From: Rhizomys pruinosus
Lineage: Eukaryota; Chordata; Mammalia; Rodentia; Spalacidae
Assembly: GCA_009823505.1 (NCBI GenBank)
Contig: VZQC01001015.1
Coordinates: forward strand, 350,307-414,306
Direction: 5' to 3'
DNA: 64,000 nucleotides
In this document: positions 1-11,598 of the stretch, in pieces
Layout: the number at the start of each line of letters is the position of its first letter
Numbering within the stretch: the first letter of the stretch is position 1
Position numbers and translations under genes: made by a program
The notes under the pieces: generated by a model
Told to the model about the DNA's origin: nothing
Seen by the model: only the letters and a program-made list of their open reading frames with translations
Databases searched by the model: none

Positions 1-572
1 GCAGGTCTGGTGATTCTCTTTCTCAAGAAAGACCTTGATTCTCTGGAAACACTTCAGGTGGAAAGTGGCCAGTTCTGTGCAGGACCCTGAAATCATGTAG
101 ACTTTCTGAGGATTGTTCTCAGGAGAAGGTAAGCATATATTCTGACATGTCCATGGAAACCTGGTAGGCTTTTTGGATAACTGGAAGAGTATATTTTAAT
201 GTGCCTCAGAAATCTTTGTGGCTTTATATTTAAGGAATGAATTCGAATGCTCCAAAAAATACCCACATGTCTTACTCCCCAGGTTTCCTTAAATGAACAG
301 GTTGGGTGAAATATTTGACTACATGAAACTACTTATTTTGGTATCATTTCTCCAATTAACCTTATATCATCTCCTAAGGACAGCTGGGACAGAAGTCGTG
401 TTTGGTTATCATGGAGTGTGAAGACAGGCCATTCATCAACAATTTTTCCACTCAGAAAGAAATCATGTCATTTAAGAAGGCACTTTGTGGGTGTTATCCA
501 GCTCAAAACCACGCATTCCCCTTAGAATATTTATTGATAGGATAGATATTGTAATTATCTAGGAAGATAGAT
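1..572. other. Unique-looking flank, no gene seen
   Basis: Mixed-composition DNA without a recognisable repeat, RNA gene or extended open frame. It ends at the head of the SINE at 573. Confidence 0.5.
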
Positions 573-812
573 GGGGCTGGAGAGATGGCTCAGTGGTTAA
601 GAGCACCGACTGCTCCTGCAGAGGACCCGGGTTTGATTCCCAGCACCGACATGGTGACTAAGAACCATCTTTAAGCCGGGCATGGTGGTGAACGCCATTA
701 ATTCTAGCACTTTGGAGGCAGAGGCAGGCAGATCTCTGTGAGTTCAAAGCCAGCCTGGTCTACAGAGTGAGCTCCAGGACAGCTGGGGCTATATGGAGAC
801 CCTGTCTCAAAA
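573..812 (+). mobile_element. Chimeric SINE: B2 head fused to a B1 body
   Basis: Positions 573-674 are the first ~100 nt of a B2, with the tRNA-like head GGGGCTGGAGAGATGGCTCA and a B-box region around GGGTTTGATTCCC. At ...ATCTTTAA the sequence switches directly to a B1 body (GCCGGGCATGGTGG ... GACCCTGTCTCAAAA) with no poly(A) or duplication between the parts. The element at 25113 has the same junction. TSDs are not clear here. Confidence 0.85.
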
Positions 813-821
813 TCACCAAGA

Positions 822-867
822 AGGAGGAGGAGGAGGAGGAGGAGGAGGAGGAGGAGGAGGAGGAGGA
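822..867. repeat. (AGG)n microsatellite
   Basis: About 15 tandem AGG/GGA triplets directly downstream of the B1 tail. On the opposite strand this yields a poly-Leu frame that is an artefact, not a gene. Confidence 0.95.
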
Positions 868-1015
868 TATTTTGATCACTTGATTCATCAGTATAAGTAT
901 ACACATTGGAACTAAGCTACTCCTAAGACTTTAGATGATTCTAAGTAATTCAATTGATTTAAACCCAGGCATATTTCTGCCTTGATAGATAATTCAAAAC
1001 AGAATCCTTCTCTTT

Positions 1016-1271
1016 TTTTTAAAGCTTTTTAAAAAAATATTTTATTTATTTTTGTATGTGTATGAATGTACTGTCTGCAAGTAGGTTTGTGCACCTGTGT
1101 TGTGCAATGCCGTGGAGGTCAGAAGAGAGTCTCAGATTCCCCTGGAATTGGAGTTCTCCTGGAATTGGAGTTACAGATGGTTCTTAACCTCCATGTGGGT
1201 GCTGGGGATCGAACCCGGGTCCTCTGCAAGAGCAGTCGGTGCTCTTAATCACTAGGCTATCTCTCCAGCCC
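1016..1271 (-). mobile_element. B2 SINE, full length
   Basis: Reverse-complement B2: it ends in CTCTCCAGCCCC (the head) and begins with an A-rich tail read as T/A. Perfect 16-bp TSDs, CAGAATCCTTCTCTTT, lie at 1000-1015 and 1272-1287. It carries an internal direct duplication (two copies of CTGGAATTGGAGTT), a subfamily mark shared with several other B2s here. Confidence 0.95.
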
Positions 1272-1316
1272 CAGAATCCTTCTCTTTATAGCTTTGTAAG
1301 AGAGCATCATAACTCC

Positions 1317-1886
1317 AGATGTCAACCTGATATAAACCCAAAGTCACCTGGGAGGAGGGAACCTCATCTTAGAATTGTCTAGGCAAGATTGGCCTGTGAT
1401 CCTCTCTGTGAGGATTTTCTTAACTGCTATGATATAGAAGGTCCAACCCCGAGTGGTGGCATCCTTTGGCAGGTGGTCCTAGGCTGTTTAAGAAAGCTAG
1501 TTGAGGGCTAGAGAGAAGGTTCAGCAGTTAAGAACACTAGCTGCTCGTGTAGAAGATCTGGGTTCAATTCCCAGCACCCACGTGGCGGCTAACAGCTGTT
1601 TATAACTCTAGTTCCAGGGGAATCCACTGCCTTCTGACCTCCACAGGCATTGCGTGACACAGGTGACCTTATGCACATTCAGGTATATGCTCATACACAT
1701 AAAATGAAAATAATAAATAAAATAATTAAAAAAAATAAAGCTAGCTGGGCAAGCCAGGGAAAGCAAGCCAGAAAGCAGCATTCCTCCATTGTCTCTGCTT
1801 CACTCCCTCCCTCCAGGGTCCTGCCTTGGCTTCCCTTCACGATGGACTGCAACGTGTTAGCTAAATAAATCCTTTCAGCCCCTTAT
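1317..1886 (+). mobile_element. MaLR-like solo LTR remnant, split by a B2
   Basis: It begins with the TGTCAACCTGATAT motif seen at the end of the LTR at 50249. It then runs through GGGCAAGCCAGGGAAAGCAAG to an AATAAATCC polyadenylation-signal region near 1864. A B2 interrupts it at 1501-1736. The true 3' end is missing. The family assignment is by resemblance to the other copies in this window. Confidence 0.6.
1501..1736 (+). mobile_element. B2 SINE, older copy
   Basis: B2 head with many substitutions (GGGCTAGAGAGAAGGTTCAG), a B-box GGTTCAATTCCC, and an A-rich tail. It lies inside an LTR remnant. Short TSDs AAAGCTAG flank it at 1493-1500 and 1737-1744. Confidence 0.85.
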
Positions 1887-2465
1887 GCGCTCTCTCTCCT
1901 TTCTCTTCCTTCCTGTCTTGGGAGAGGGGCTAGACCTTACTCGAGGGTCCAGTCTTGATGTTTGCCTTTCTTTCTTCAATGAGTGTGAGACAGCATTCCC
2001 TTTCAGGATGCTGAGAGGTCCTAGAAAGCCACTTGTCTGCTGTGAGGTGGGTAAACTGTAAGTTATAGACTGTTGAGATGTTGAAGGTGCATATCACATT
2101 AGACTGGGGCACTCCTTGAAGTCTGGGATTTCCTTCTTCTTATCATCCCATAATCTCAAATTCTAGAAGGACTACCATAGCGTTTGGGTTTAGTGATTAA
2201 GAGTTGAATGCATTATCTATTGTTCAAAGTTTGGACCAGTGTCTTTAGTCTATCCTACTTTGTGTTCATGTGTCTAAAAATAGGGCCTGTTTGTTCATTG
2301 GTTGTGAATGTTGGAGGAGAGGGATATGACTCATTGTATCCCCTACACACTATCTTTCTTAATGGACTGTGAATGGACAAGAAAACAGACTTTGATAGGA
2401 AACCATCATAGAGCAGTACATGTTCTATTTACAGGGACTGTCAGTGTAGCTGGTATTCAATCAGA
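1887..2465. other. Unique-looking spacer
   Basis: No gene, RNA or recognisable repeat seen. A short tetranucleotide-poor, AT-moderate stretch between an LTR remnant and the 5' truncation of an L1. Confidence 0.4.
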
Positions 2466-3836
2466 AAAAAGACATGAATGAAAAACAAAAGATCCCAAAT
2501 AGCTAAAGCAACCCTGACGGGAAAATGCAATACAGGGGGATCACCTTACCAGACTTTAAGCTATACTGCAGGGCTATAGTCATAAAGACAGCCTGGTACT
2601 GGCACAAAAACAGACTTGTTGACTAATGGGAAAAAAATTGAAGGCCCAGACTTGAGCTCATACAATTTCAGCCACCTTGTATTAAATAAAGGGGCCCAAA
2701 AAGCTCATTGGAGGAAAGATAGCATCTTCAGTAAATGGTTCTGGCAAAACTAGATCACTGTATGTAGCAGAACAAAATTAAACTCCTACCTCTCACCCTG
2801 TACAAAAATCAACTCCAAATGGATCAAAGACCTCAATGTGAAACCTGAAACTCTGAAGGTGATAGAAGAAATAGTTGGTAGCAATCTACAAGACATAAGA
2901 GTAGGAAAGGATTAGGAAAAGACTTTCTAAATCAAACAACAGCTACACTGGAAGTAAAGTCAACAGCAGACAAGTGGGACCTCATCAAACTCAAAAGCTT
3001 CTGCACAGCAAAAGAAACAATCAAGGAAGTGAAGAGAAAACACACAGAGTTGGAGGAAATCTTCACCAGTGATACATCTGACATAGCATTAATATCCAGA
3101 ATATATAAACTACTCAAAAAACACAGAAGTAAAAAAACAAATGCCTCATTCAAAAGATGGAGTAAAGAGCTGAACAGAGACTTCAACAATGAGGCAGTAA
3201 AGATAGCTGAGAAACATCTTAAAAGTGTTCAGCATCATTAATAATTAAGGAAATAAAAATTAAAACCACTCTAAGATATCATCTCATTCCAATATGACTG
3301 GCTAAGATCAAGAAAACAAAAGACACCAAATGCTGGAGAGGTTGTGGAGAAAGGGGAACACTCATCCACTGCTGGTGGGAATGTAAACTCGTAAAACCAC
3401 TGTGGAAAGCAGTGTGGAGAACACTTAAAAGACTCAGAATGAGTCTACCACCTGACTCAGCCATACCACTCCTTGGTATATACCCACAAAACTCATCCTT
3501 CTGCAAAGATATATGCACATCTATGTTTATTGCAGCTCTTTTCACAATATGGAAGAGTTGGAACCAACCCAAGTGCCCCTCAACTGAAAAGTAGATAACA
3601 AAAATGTGGTACATCTACATAATGGAGTTCTATGCAGCAGTAAAGAAAGATGACATCATGAGATTTGCAAGTAAATGGATGGAACTTGAAGCAATTATGC
3701 TAAGTGAAGTAACATAGTCCCACCCCCCAAAAAACCCCAAAACAAATGGGGAATGATTTCCCTAATTTGTGGATGCTAATACCAAATTCCCCAATTGAAA
3801 GAAAATCTGAGCAGTATTATTGTTATATTTCTTTCT

Positions 3837-4077
3837 TTTTATTTTATTTTATTTATTTTTGTATGTGTATGAGTGTACTGTCTACATGTAGGTTTGTGCA
3901 CCCTTGTCATGCAATGCCATGGATGTCAGAAGAGGGTCTCGGATTCCCCTGGAACTGGAGTTCTGGAATTGGAGTTACAGACGGTTCTTAGCCACCATGT
4001 GGGAGCTGGAGATCGAACCCGGGTCCTCTGCAAGAGCAGTCAGTGCTCTTAACCACTAGGCCATCTCTCCAGCCCCC
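3837..4077 (-). mobile_element. B2 SINE inserted in L1
   Basis: Reverse-complement B2 ending CATCTCTCCAGCCCCC. Perfect 11-bp TSDs TATTTCTTTCT lie at 3826-3836 and 4078-4088. It carries the internal duplication (GGAACTGGAGTT / GGAATTGGAGTT). It post-dates the L1 fragment. Confidence 0.95.
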
Positions 4078-4379
4078 TATTTCTTTCTATCTGAAATCAA
4101 CTGTGATGTTATAATGTGAATAGCTTAATGAGCCCTAGAATTAACTTACCACTTATTTTCAGACATGGTAATTAATGTATATGGGTGGAAGGTATATATT
4201 CATATTTTAGAGTAATATAAAATTAAAAGAAAAAAACGTGAACCCCTAAACATAAAAAAGGTGACCTCTGGATATTGAACCTTTGTCAGATGGGTCACTG
4301 GTGAAGAGTTCCACTCTAAACTTGTTTTGGAAATAACCTAGAGTTTATTTTCAGAGTTTATAATTTTGGTATATGTATG

Positions 4380-4381
<2 letters not shown>

Positions 4382-4420
<39 letters not shown>
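4382..4420. repeat. (TG)n microsatellite
   Basis: About 19 uninterrupted TG dinucleotides inside the L1 3' UTR. Confidence 0.97.
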
Positions 4421-4421
<1 letters not shown>

Positions 4422-4751
4422 ATATTTTGGAGTAATACAAAACTAAAGAGAACAACAACAACAAAAAGACTTGTTTAAAGAACTGACCAAAACTGTAAAC
4501 TTCTGTATCAAAATATTTAAAAAAGACTGAGAAAAAGATGCAAGATGAGACTTAACATGTATGGTAGAATGCATGAACCCTGGTGAGGGGGACATAGGTG
4601 GGGGAAAAGGTCTAAGTTTGATTAAGAAATGTTGTATGAAATGTACAAAAGCTCAATAAAAATTAAAAAAAGAAAACTAGAATGGTCTAAAACTTGAACT
4701 GAGCTTTGAAGTAATGACAGGACGTGCAGATAGAACAGCAGACCAGGTAGC

Positions 4752-4940
4752 CCAGCAAGATGGCTCAGCAGGTAAAGACACTCACCACCATGTATGACAA
4801 CTTGAGTTCCATTCCCAGAATCCGCCTGGTAAAAAAAAAGCAAAAGCCAACTCTCGTGAGTTGTCCTCTGACTTCCATAAGTGTAATTGTGCAAACACAC
4901 ACACACGCACACACACGCACACGCACACGCACACACACAC
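4752..4940 (+). mobile_element. B3 SINE with (CA)n tail
   Basis: The B3 head (GCAAGATGGCTCAGCAGGTAAAG) is followed by the diagnostic AGTTGTCCTCTGACTTCCA and ends in a CA-rich microsatellite (4894-4940) with CGCA interruptions. Such CA tails are typical of B3 and B4. Confidence 0.85.
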
Positions 4941-4944
4941 GAAA

Positions 4945-5727
4945 GAAAAGGGGAGTAGCACCCTCTTGCCTCCTCCTTCTCCTCGTGCTGTGGACTGCAT
5001 GGAGAAGTCCAGATAGGTGGCTGAATATAAAGGAACAGAAGGGAATGAGTCTTTCCTCTTACTACTGACTAGCTTTGTGATTTAGGATAGAGCATCTTGG
5101 ATATATCCTGTCTCTTTTCTGATATGAAAAGTTGGGCACAGCTCAAGGAGCTTCTTCGTGTCAATGTTGAAAGGATTCAGTAGGTGCTGCTGGGTGTTCC
5201 TTCTGGGCACACTGCTGACAGGTAGCTTCAGGTCTCAGACTACCTCAGGGGCTCCCTGAGGAGCCCATCAAGCCTGATGTGTGGTGAAATTGCTGCTCAC
5301 TTTCTTTGGGGGCTCAATCCTGCTTCATTCTCCTCTCCCTGCCCCAAATCTTCCCTGCTTTTATTCCTGGCCACACCAACAAGGATTGAATCACAGTGTT
5401 TCCTGCCCAGAGTCCAACCAGGTCTGCTGAAGGAGGAAAGAGACCATCAGAAGACCTCAGGGGGCTTAAGCAGCATCAAGCTCTGGGAGAGGGAGGAAGT
5501 GTGGAGCAGGACTGAGAAGCTTGGCCAGGGAGAGGGAAGTCCAGTTAGATAAGAAAGAGGATTTCAGCATGGGGCCATTCCCACTGAACTTATTTTACAC
5601 AGCAGCCTCAGCCCTAGTGTTGACATTGATCTATTAGCAGAAAACTTCTAGAACCTTCAGAGAGCTGTGTCCCATAAGACGGGAAGTAGAAATCCCTGAA
5701 TCTCTAGGGCAAGTGGCAGAAGACGGA
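4945..5727. other. Unique-looking spacer
   Basis: No recognisable gene or repeat. Short open frames here (for example around 5277-5552) have no familiar motif. Confidence 0.4.
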
Positions 5728-5729
5728 TC

Positions 5730-5890
5730 AAGAAGCTTCAAGGTAATCAAGGGCAAGCTGCCTGTACCCCAGCACTTGAGATGATGAACCAGGAGAATTT
5801 TCTATGAGTTTGCAGCCAGACTGAGTTAGCCACTGGGCTAAAAAATGAGCTTTAGGCCACCCTGAGCTACAATATGAGACCTTGTCTAGA
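5730..5890 (+). mobile_element. Degenerate B1-derived SINE
   Basis: Weak B1-like order: CCCAGCACTTGAGATGATG, GAGTTTGCAGCCAGACTGAG, GAGCTACAATATGAGACCTTGTCT. Heavily mutated and with an internal insertion relative to B1, so it is old. Confidence 0.55.
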
Positions 5891-5894
5891 ATAA

Positions 5895-6165
5895 AGTAAA
5901 TAGATGATGATAGATATAGATAGATAGATGATAGATAGATAGATAGATGATAGATAGATAGATGATAGATCATAGGTAGGTAGATGATAGATAGATGATA
6001 GATAGATAGATAGATAGATAGATGATAGATCATAGATCATAGGTAGATGATAGATAGATGATAGATGAGATAGATGATGATGTTAGATGACAGATAGATG
6101 ATGGATGGATAGATAGATAATAGATAAATAAGATAGATGATACTTAGATGAAAGATAAATAGATA
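5895..6165. repeat. (GATA)n compound microsatellite
   Basis: A 270-bp array of GATA (AGAT) units mixed with GATG, GATC and GGTA variants. Its antisense gives a Tyr/Leu/Ser/Ile-rich pseudo-frame. Likely highly length-polymorphic. Confidence 0.95.
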
Positions 6166-6999
6166 AGTTTCAATAGTTTAACACTAGAGTGATACAGGAT
6201 GCAAACTCACTGAGTGACAGCTCCTTGGCAGACCAGAATACACTGTGTCCAAAAGGAACAAGGAATTCATTGTGTGGTGAAAGAAAAACTAAAACAAGGA
6301 GCTCAGGAGTGTCCACTGTGATCTGGACTCTGAAGATTGACTCCAGTGGCACCAACCACCCATCTAAGCTCAGACATTTGAACAAAGCAAAGACTCCTTC
6401 AAGAAAACTAGAGTGCTAACAACAAAGAAAAACAACAGTGGTTCTGAACTCAATGAGTAGACTGAGGCACACACTGTGCTGCGTTCCCTGAACCCCAACT
6501 AGGCCTGAAGTCCACCTTTTCAAGTGAATGGACACCACCTCTGAGTGCGTAAGTCCACGTGAAGAGAGGAACCTCTCCCAACTTCATATTAAGGGATGGA
6601 TATATGAGGACCATTCTGGAGGCTTCTCTCAGTTCAGAGATTCCTATGGGATCAGCACAGACTGTAACTGTAAGGATAGGAAAATCAGCATCTCTCCCTA
6701 GTCCCCAACCCTTTCCTTCCAATAGATGCTAAAACAAAGCCACTCCCTAATAAACTTTCTCAGGGACCTCAGTGGTAGAAGCTACTTTCTGGAGGACCTA
6801 GCCTTAAATATCATTGAATAACTATGTTCCCAAAGCACATGATATTAAAGATCTTAGATAGGCTGGATCTTCCATTAAGCTAAGAAAGCATGAGTTTAAT
6901 CAACAGTAATAATGACAATAACAGCCACACCTCATAGTGAATAAAGTGTGTTTCATGAATCCATTCATTTTATCTGTTTCACAAATCCATTATAATTCA
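6166..6999. other. Unique-looking spacer
   Basis: No recognisable gene or repeat seen in about 830 bp. Confidence 0.4.
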
Positions 7000-7919
7000 C
7001 CTTCTGAAAATATTTTATTTTACATGGTAAGTGTATTGCCTGCATGTATGTAAGTATACCTGTGTTGCATAATGCCAGCAAAGACCAGAAAAGCATGTCA
7101 GATCCCCTGGAGCTAGAGTTACAGGCAGTTGTTGGCCGTCATGTGGATGTTGGGAATGTGCAGGAAGCTTTCTTTTGTACTGAACAGGTACCACTCGGCC
7201 CTGCTAAGGGAAGGGGAACACAGCACCTGCTTGCAGCCCCTGTAGGGAGCTGGCCTCTCAGAGCAGAGACCAGCCAGGTACTTCCATAGCCCGGCCTGAG
7301 AGGTACTTCCACCTCAGGCCCTAAGCCTGGGACAACGAGACACATTTCCCACTCTTGGCCGTGACTTCCCACCTGCCCAGAGACTGCTGACTCCTGGACA
7401 GGAATTTCAGGCTGATGGCTATTGGCCTATCTTCAGCCCATGTCCACTCACAACACCAGCTACCCAGATTGGTGGTCCACACTGGTACCTCTTTCCAACC
7501 CACTGGCCACTCAAACAAAATGCAGGCCTGCTTTGGACTGTATGCACACAAAAATTAAAAAAAAAAAAATGACAGCTGGGAATTCTGTAATGATGTTACT
7601 GGAGAATTCAATTTATTGCTTGCTACAGCCTGCTTTTATAAGCCAAATGACGTCAATTCCCAGAGACAATCATAGGCCCCCCAATTCTGTGCCACTGCAC
7701 ACTACTGCCCCACCCAGCATCACGCACCTAGGCCACATTGTTTGTTCCTCCTTAGGGCGGGGTCAGAGAAATTCCCTGACTCCCATCCATGTGATGCCCA
7801 GAGGGGTGTTAGCTGAGAACTAGCCCCCAATTCAAACTGGATCCTCCTATAGGAATGCAACCCAGGTCTTCTGTAAGAGCAGTCAGTGCTCTTAAGCACT
7901 GAGTCATCTCTCTAGCCTC
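7000..7919 (-). mobile_element. B2 SINE split by an LTR
   Basis: The tail half is at about 7000-7156 and the head half at 7852-7919 (ends CATCTCTCTAGCC). Removing the LTR and one copy of GGAA restores a B2 segment of exactly consensus length across the join, which fixes the insertion point. Confidence 0.88.
7157..7851 (+). mobile_element. Solo LTR of an endogenous retrovirus, copy A
   Basis: A 695-bp unit starting TGTGCAGGAAGC and ending ATCCTCCTATA, flanked by a 4-bp duplication GGAA (7153-7156 and 7852-7855) inside a B2. A second copy lies in reverse at 48973-49635. A run of A after AAAATT at 7554 and TTTTATAA near 7635 lie in the 3' half. A 4-bp TSD is usual for ERV1 (gammaretrovirus-like) LTRs, so that class is inferred. 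No internal retroviral genes adjoin it. Confidence 0.82.
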
Positions 7920-8715
7920 TATGATCCACCTTTCACAGAAAAGCAAAAAAGACACAAAGTAATCAGTTAATCTCCCCAAATTCACATCCCTCCCTGATAC
8001 TCTCTGCCTAAGTTTAGATATGGCAAAAGAAATTAAAAAAACAGGGCCTTTGTATCCTGTCAACCTAAAATATGAACTTTTAAGCACAACAGAGTTTTTC
8101 TGTTCCTGTACCTGAATTCCTTCATAGTCGCTTAAAAATAATATCTCAAGTTATTCTGAGAAATAAGCAGGAGCTAGTCATTTAAGACATTTATAAAAAA
8201 AAAGACATTTATAAAAATAATGATCAGTATCCACAAAATGTCTCACTCTTTGGAAATAAATATAAATGTATCAGAGTCAAAGTGTTTCTGTGATACAAAG
8301 TTGTCTAGGGGCTCAGCATTGACCTGAGACCCCAATTGCCATCACACTCTATCCAAGTAACAGTTGTCAAATGACTGGGCTTCATGACTGGGCTTGACTG
8401 AATTACTGTAACAATTAGAGGATCAATATTCCCCATGTTTTACATAACTAAATGTAATGAGCTCAGCTGAGGTGGGGCTTGCCCAGTAGTCTGCATTGAT
8501 AGAAATCAATTTAAGAGCATTCAGAAAGCACATGGTATTTCCTGCATCGTGGGCCCTGTGCTAGGCCTTGTCATTAAGAACCCAGGATATAATATGATGA
8601 TATAATTTGATTTCTAAATTCCTAGTTGTTGTACAGAAATTTCCTTCCAGAAGGAAGGAAAACCTTCCATCTTGGAAGGAGTGAAGTTGGTTAATTAAGA
8701 CACAGGGTGTTCTAA
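7920..8715. other. Unique-looking spacer
   Basis: No gene. Around 8545-8580 a GGGCCCTGTGCTAGGCC stretch resembles an old L2/MIR-type fragment, too short to call. Confidence 0.4.
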
Positions 8716-8840
8716 GGGGAAATGAAACCTTCTGTCGGGCAAGGTAGCAAAAACTCAGAAAGTAAACAACTGGAAGGCTTCAGAAAGTCCCTGAAATGGA
8801 CAAGATTCATCAGGGCCTTCCTTCCTTAAGCAATGTCTAG
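8716..8840 (+). mobile_element. Fragment of the LTR family seen at 47822
   Basis: The stretch from GAAAGTAAACAACTGG through CCTTCCTTCCTTAAGCA aligns by eye with 47830-47905. Only the first ~100-120 bp of the LTR are recognisable; no downstream polyadenylation region is kept. Confidence 0.55.
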
Positions 8841-8984
8841 TGATGGAAAGTTGAAGAAATACATAAATGTATTTCTTAATGTATAACTTAGGCTGTAAGT
8901 ATTCTCACACAGGAATCTGAAACTTCACCCACTTCTAGAATATCTTCAGTTTTGGGAGACATTCATGTGTGTACTATGATATTC

Positions 8985-9224
8985 TTTCTGTATTTTATTA
9001 TTTTTTGAATTATGTGTGTCTGTCTCTGTCTCTCTGTCTGTCTGTGTGTCAGTGTAGGTATGTTCACATAAGTGTAGGTGCCTGCAGAGGACAGAAGAAG
9101 GGGTCAGATATCTTGAAGTTTTATTGTATAGGCAGTTTCAAAGCACCCAAGTGGATGTTGGCAACAGAATTAGATCTTCAAGATCAGCAAACACTCTAAA
9201 GCCCTGGGTCATCTGTCTAGCCAC
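8985..9224 (-). mobile_element. B3/B2-type SINE
   Basis: Reverse-complement copy containing GTGCCTGCAGAGGACAGAAGA and ending CCCTGGGTCATCTGTCTAGCC (head). A TG/TCTG-rich segment stands where the CA-rich tail would be. Diverged. Confidence 0.75.
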
Positions 9225-9374
9225 ACTACTGCATTTTTAACCAAATTATTTTGCTTAAATTAATGTAATTAAGAAAGTATATTGAAAAGTGGGTTTCTCT
9301 TGCCATAAAGGAAAGATGTACATAAAACAAAACTTAAAATATACAATAAGTAATAGTTTCAAATAGCAACTATT

Positions 9375-9585
9375 GGGGCTGGAGAGGTGACCTAGTGGTT
9401 AAGAGTGCTGACTGCTCTTGCAGAGGACCCGGGTTCGATCCCCAGCACCCACATGGTGGCTGAGAACCGTCTTTAACTCCAGTTCCAGGGAAATCCGACA
9501 CCCTCTTCTGATCTCCGCGGCATTATACGACACGAGTGCATAGACCTACATGCAGACAGTACATTCATACACATACAAAATAAAT
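9375..9585 (+). mobile_element. B2 SINE, young-looking
   Basis: Near-consensus B2: a GGGGCTGGAGAGGTGACC head, a GGTTCGATCCCC B-box, and an ACATACAAAATAAAT tail. Perfect 15-bp TSDs CAAATAGCAACTATT lie at 9360-9374 and 9586-9600. Confidence 0.97.
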
Positions 9586-9724
9586 CAAATAGCAACTATT
9601 AAAAAATCTAAACATGCAATAGGCTCCACCAGCAATTTCAGAAATAATGGTCCAGCAGGAGGCAGAAATAAGGAAACGAGGAGGCAGGTGTTTGGTGTAC
9701 TAAGATGGACTGATAAAAATAGTG

Positions 9725-9960
9725 GTCTGGGGTCTACATGGATGGAATTCAAGTCTTAGTTCTGTCACTTAACAGGAGAAAAGTAAGCACTGCAGCCGTA
9801 TTAGCTGCAGGATCTTAGACTAGTCACCTAACCTCTCTGGTCTTCCATGTCCTGACATGTAAAAGGACTGATGTAACATTTACCTCATGGAATTATGAGG
9901 AAGATTGAACTAGATAGCTTAGATCGGAGGTTATCACATCGTAAGCACTCTAAAAAGATG
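9725..9960 (+). mobile_element. MIR SINE
   Basis: It follows the MIR core: TCTGTCACTTA, GATCTTAGACTAGTCACCTAACCTCTCTGG, CTCATGGAATTATGAGGAAGATTGAA, and TCGTAAGCACTCTAA. An ancient, mammal-wide element. Confidence 0.75.
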
Positions 9961-10009
9961 ACTTTATTTGTTGGTGTTATTGCAGTCAGTCAAGTTTATG
10001 GGGAGGGAA

Positions 10010-10352
10010 TTGATCTAGTTTGGTTTTCTATTTCTGTAATGAATACCATGACCAAAAGCAACTTGGGGAAGAAAGGGTTAATTTTATCTCCCAGGTTACA
10101 GTTGGTTATTGAGAGAAACAAAGGGAGAAGACCAAGACAGGAACTTGAAGCAGAAACCATGGGGGAATAAAGAGTCAACACGTTTGCTTCCCCTGGCTCA
10201 TTCAGCTACCTCAGGCCCACCTGCCCATAGTGGGCTGGGTCATCCTACAGCAATTAGCAATAAAAAATGCCCCAAGGACATAGCCACAGAGGAAATTCCT
10301 CAACTGAGGTTCCCTCTTCCAAGTGTGTCAAGTTGACAGCCAATGTTAGCCA
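10010..10352 (-). mobile_element. MaLR-like solo LTR
   Basis: The same family as 50249: it starts with a TTTCTATTTCTGTAATGAATACC-like block, then CAAAAGCAACTTGGGG, AGTGGGCTGGGTCATCC, and ends TGTGTCAAGTTGACAG. Reverse orientation. TSDs are not clear. Confidence 0.65.
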
Positions 10353-11178
10353 TCCCAAAGGTCTATCTATGAAGGGCAAGGCTGGGCTCTGTCACTGGGA
10401 TTCAGGGAAGAGTACAGAGCTGAGGCCTGCACATGTGACTGAAGAACTAGAGATCCAAGGACACACGCAGCAGGAAGTGGATGTCATAAAGGCAGAGAAA
10501 TGAGCTACGCAGCCAGGTTTTTTCTTCTCTTGTGAATCTTCACTGCGCACATCTTTCATGTTGTTTTCGTGACTACACTTCCACTTCAATACTCCTTTGC
10601 TCAGCTCCTCCCTGCCCATTCCCAGAACATGTAGAGAGGGAGCCAGTGCACTTCCAGCTCCCAGACAAAGGGGGTGACATCTGCCCACCCCATCTACCTG
10701 CTCACAGAGTAGGAACTCATCAGTGAATCTCAGAGCCCTGAAGCATCATCGGTAAGAAGTGTGTGCCAGCAGAAGTCCTCCAGGCTCAGCCACTAGAACA
10801 AGAGGAATGTGTCCTCCTGTTCTCAGTGATTAACACAGAGAACCACAATTGCTCAAGGTGCAGAAACTAGACTACTCATCCCTGAGTAGGAATAGGACAC
10901 CGATATCTAACCTCTGCCTTCCAAGACTCAGGGATCATCGTGGAAGAGGGAGCAGAAAGACTGTAAGAGCCAAAGTAGGTGGACGATCACAGGAAACAGA
11001 GTCTTCCCGACAGCTGCTCAGTTACTCATATGAACGCACAGCAATGGTGACTGCACGCACAAGTCCAATGCACACAGAGTCCAAGCAGAGATGTGAGATG
11101 TAGATAAGAAGCCCCAACCCAACCTGAGGAACTATTAGTAACCAATCACTGCTGGGAAGGGGAGAGTCAGTCTCATTT
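10353..11178. other. Unique-looking spacer
   Basis: No recognisable gene, RNA or repeat in about 820 bp. Overlapping short frames on both strands lack motifs. Confidence 0.4.
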
Positions 11179-11193
11179 AAGAATGAGAGTCTT

Positions 11194-11391
11194 GGGCTGG
11201 AGAGATGGCTTAGCAGTTAAGAGAGCCGACTCCTCTTGCAGAGGACCCGGGTTCGATCCCCAGCACCCACATGGCGGCTGAGAACCGTCTTTAACTCCAG
11301 TTCCAGGGGAATCCGACGCCCTCTTCTGACCTCCACGGCATTGCACGACATGGGTAAACAGACCTACAAGCAGACAGTACATTCATACACA

Positions 11392-11430
<39 letters not shown>

Positions 11431-11445
11431 ATATTAAAAAAAAAA
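11194..11445 (+). mobile_element. B2 SINE with expanded (AAAT)n tail
   Basis: A near-consensus B2. The tail has grown into about ten AAAT units (11392-11432) plus poly(A). Perfect 15-bp TSDs AAGAATGAGAGTCTT lie at 11179-11193 and 11446-11460. Confidence 0.97.
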
Positions 11446-11520
11446 AAGAATGAGAGTCTTGGTAGGTTGACCAGGTTCCAATAGATAGTCCTACATCAAA
11501 AAGCATTTGGGAACACAATC

Positions 11521-11523
<3 letters not shown>

Positions 11524-11596
<73 letters not shown>
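11524..11596. repeat. (TC)n(CA)n compound microsatellite
   Basis: About 21 TC units followed by about 15 CA units. Confidence 0.97.

Positions 11597-11598
<2 letters not shown>

Larger units (their letters stand above)
2466..4671 (+). mobile_element. LINE-1 3' fragment (ORF2 C-terminus plus 3' UTR), 5' truncated and dead
   Basis: The sequence matches the conserved 3' part of L1 ORF2. Recognisable blocks include the region encoding KRWSKELNRDF (near 3160-3195), the Cys-rich GEGCWRGCG-like block near 3330, and the CGxxPLLGIYP-like region near 3460. Stop codons and frameshifts break the frame; the longest surviving open stretch is about 70 codons at 3029. A B2 interrupts it at 3837-4077. The 3' UTR holds a (TG)n run and ends near AATAAAAATTAAAAAAAG at about 4654-4671. 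It is 5' truncated, as most genomic L1 copies are, and cannot move. Confidence 0.85.

Noticed and set aside
704..904. Minus-strand frame with 16 consecutive Leu
   Set aside because: It is the complement of the (AGG)n microsatellite and a B1.
3029..3594. Open frames with Lys/Glu-rich and LLGIYPQ-type residues
   Set aside because: They are surviving pieces of L1 ORF2, not a host gene; the reading frame is broken several times.
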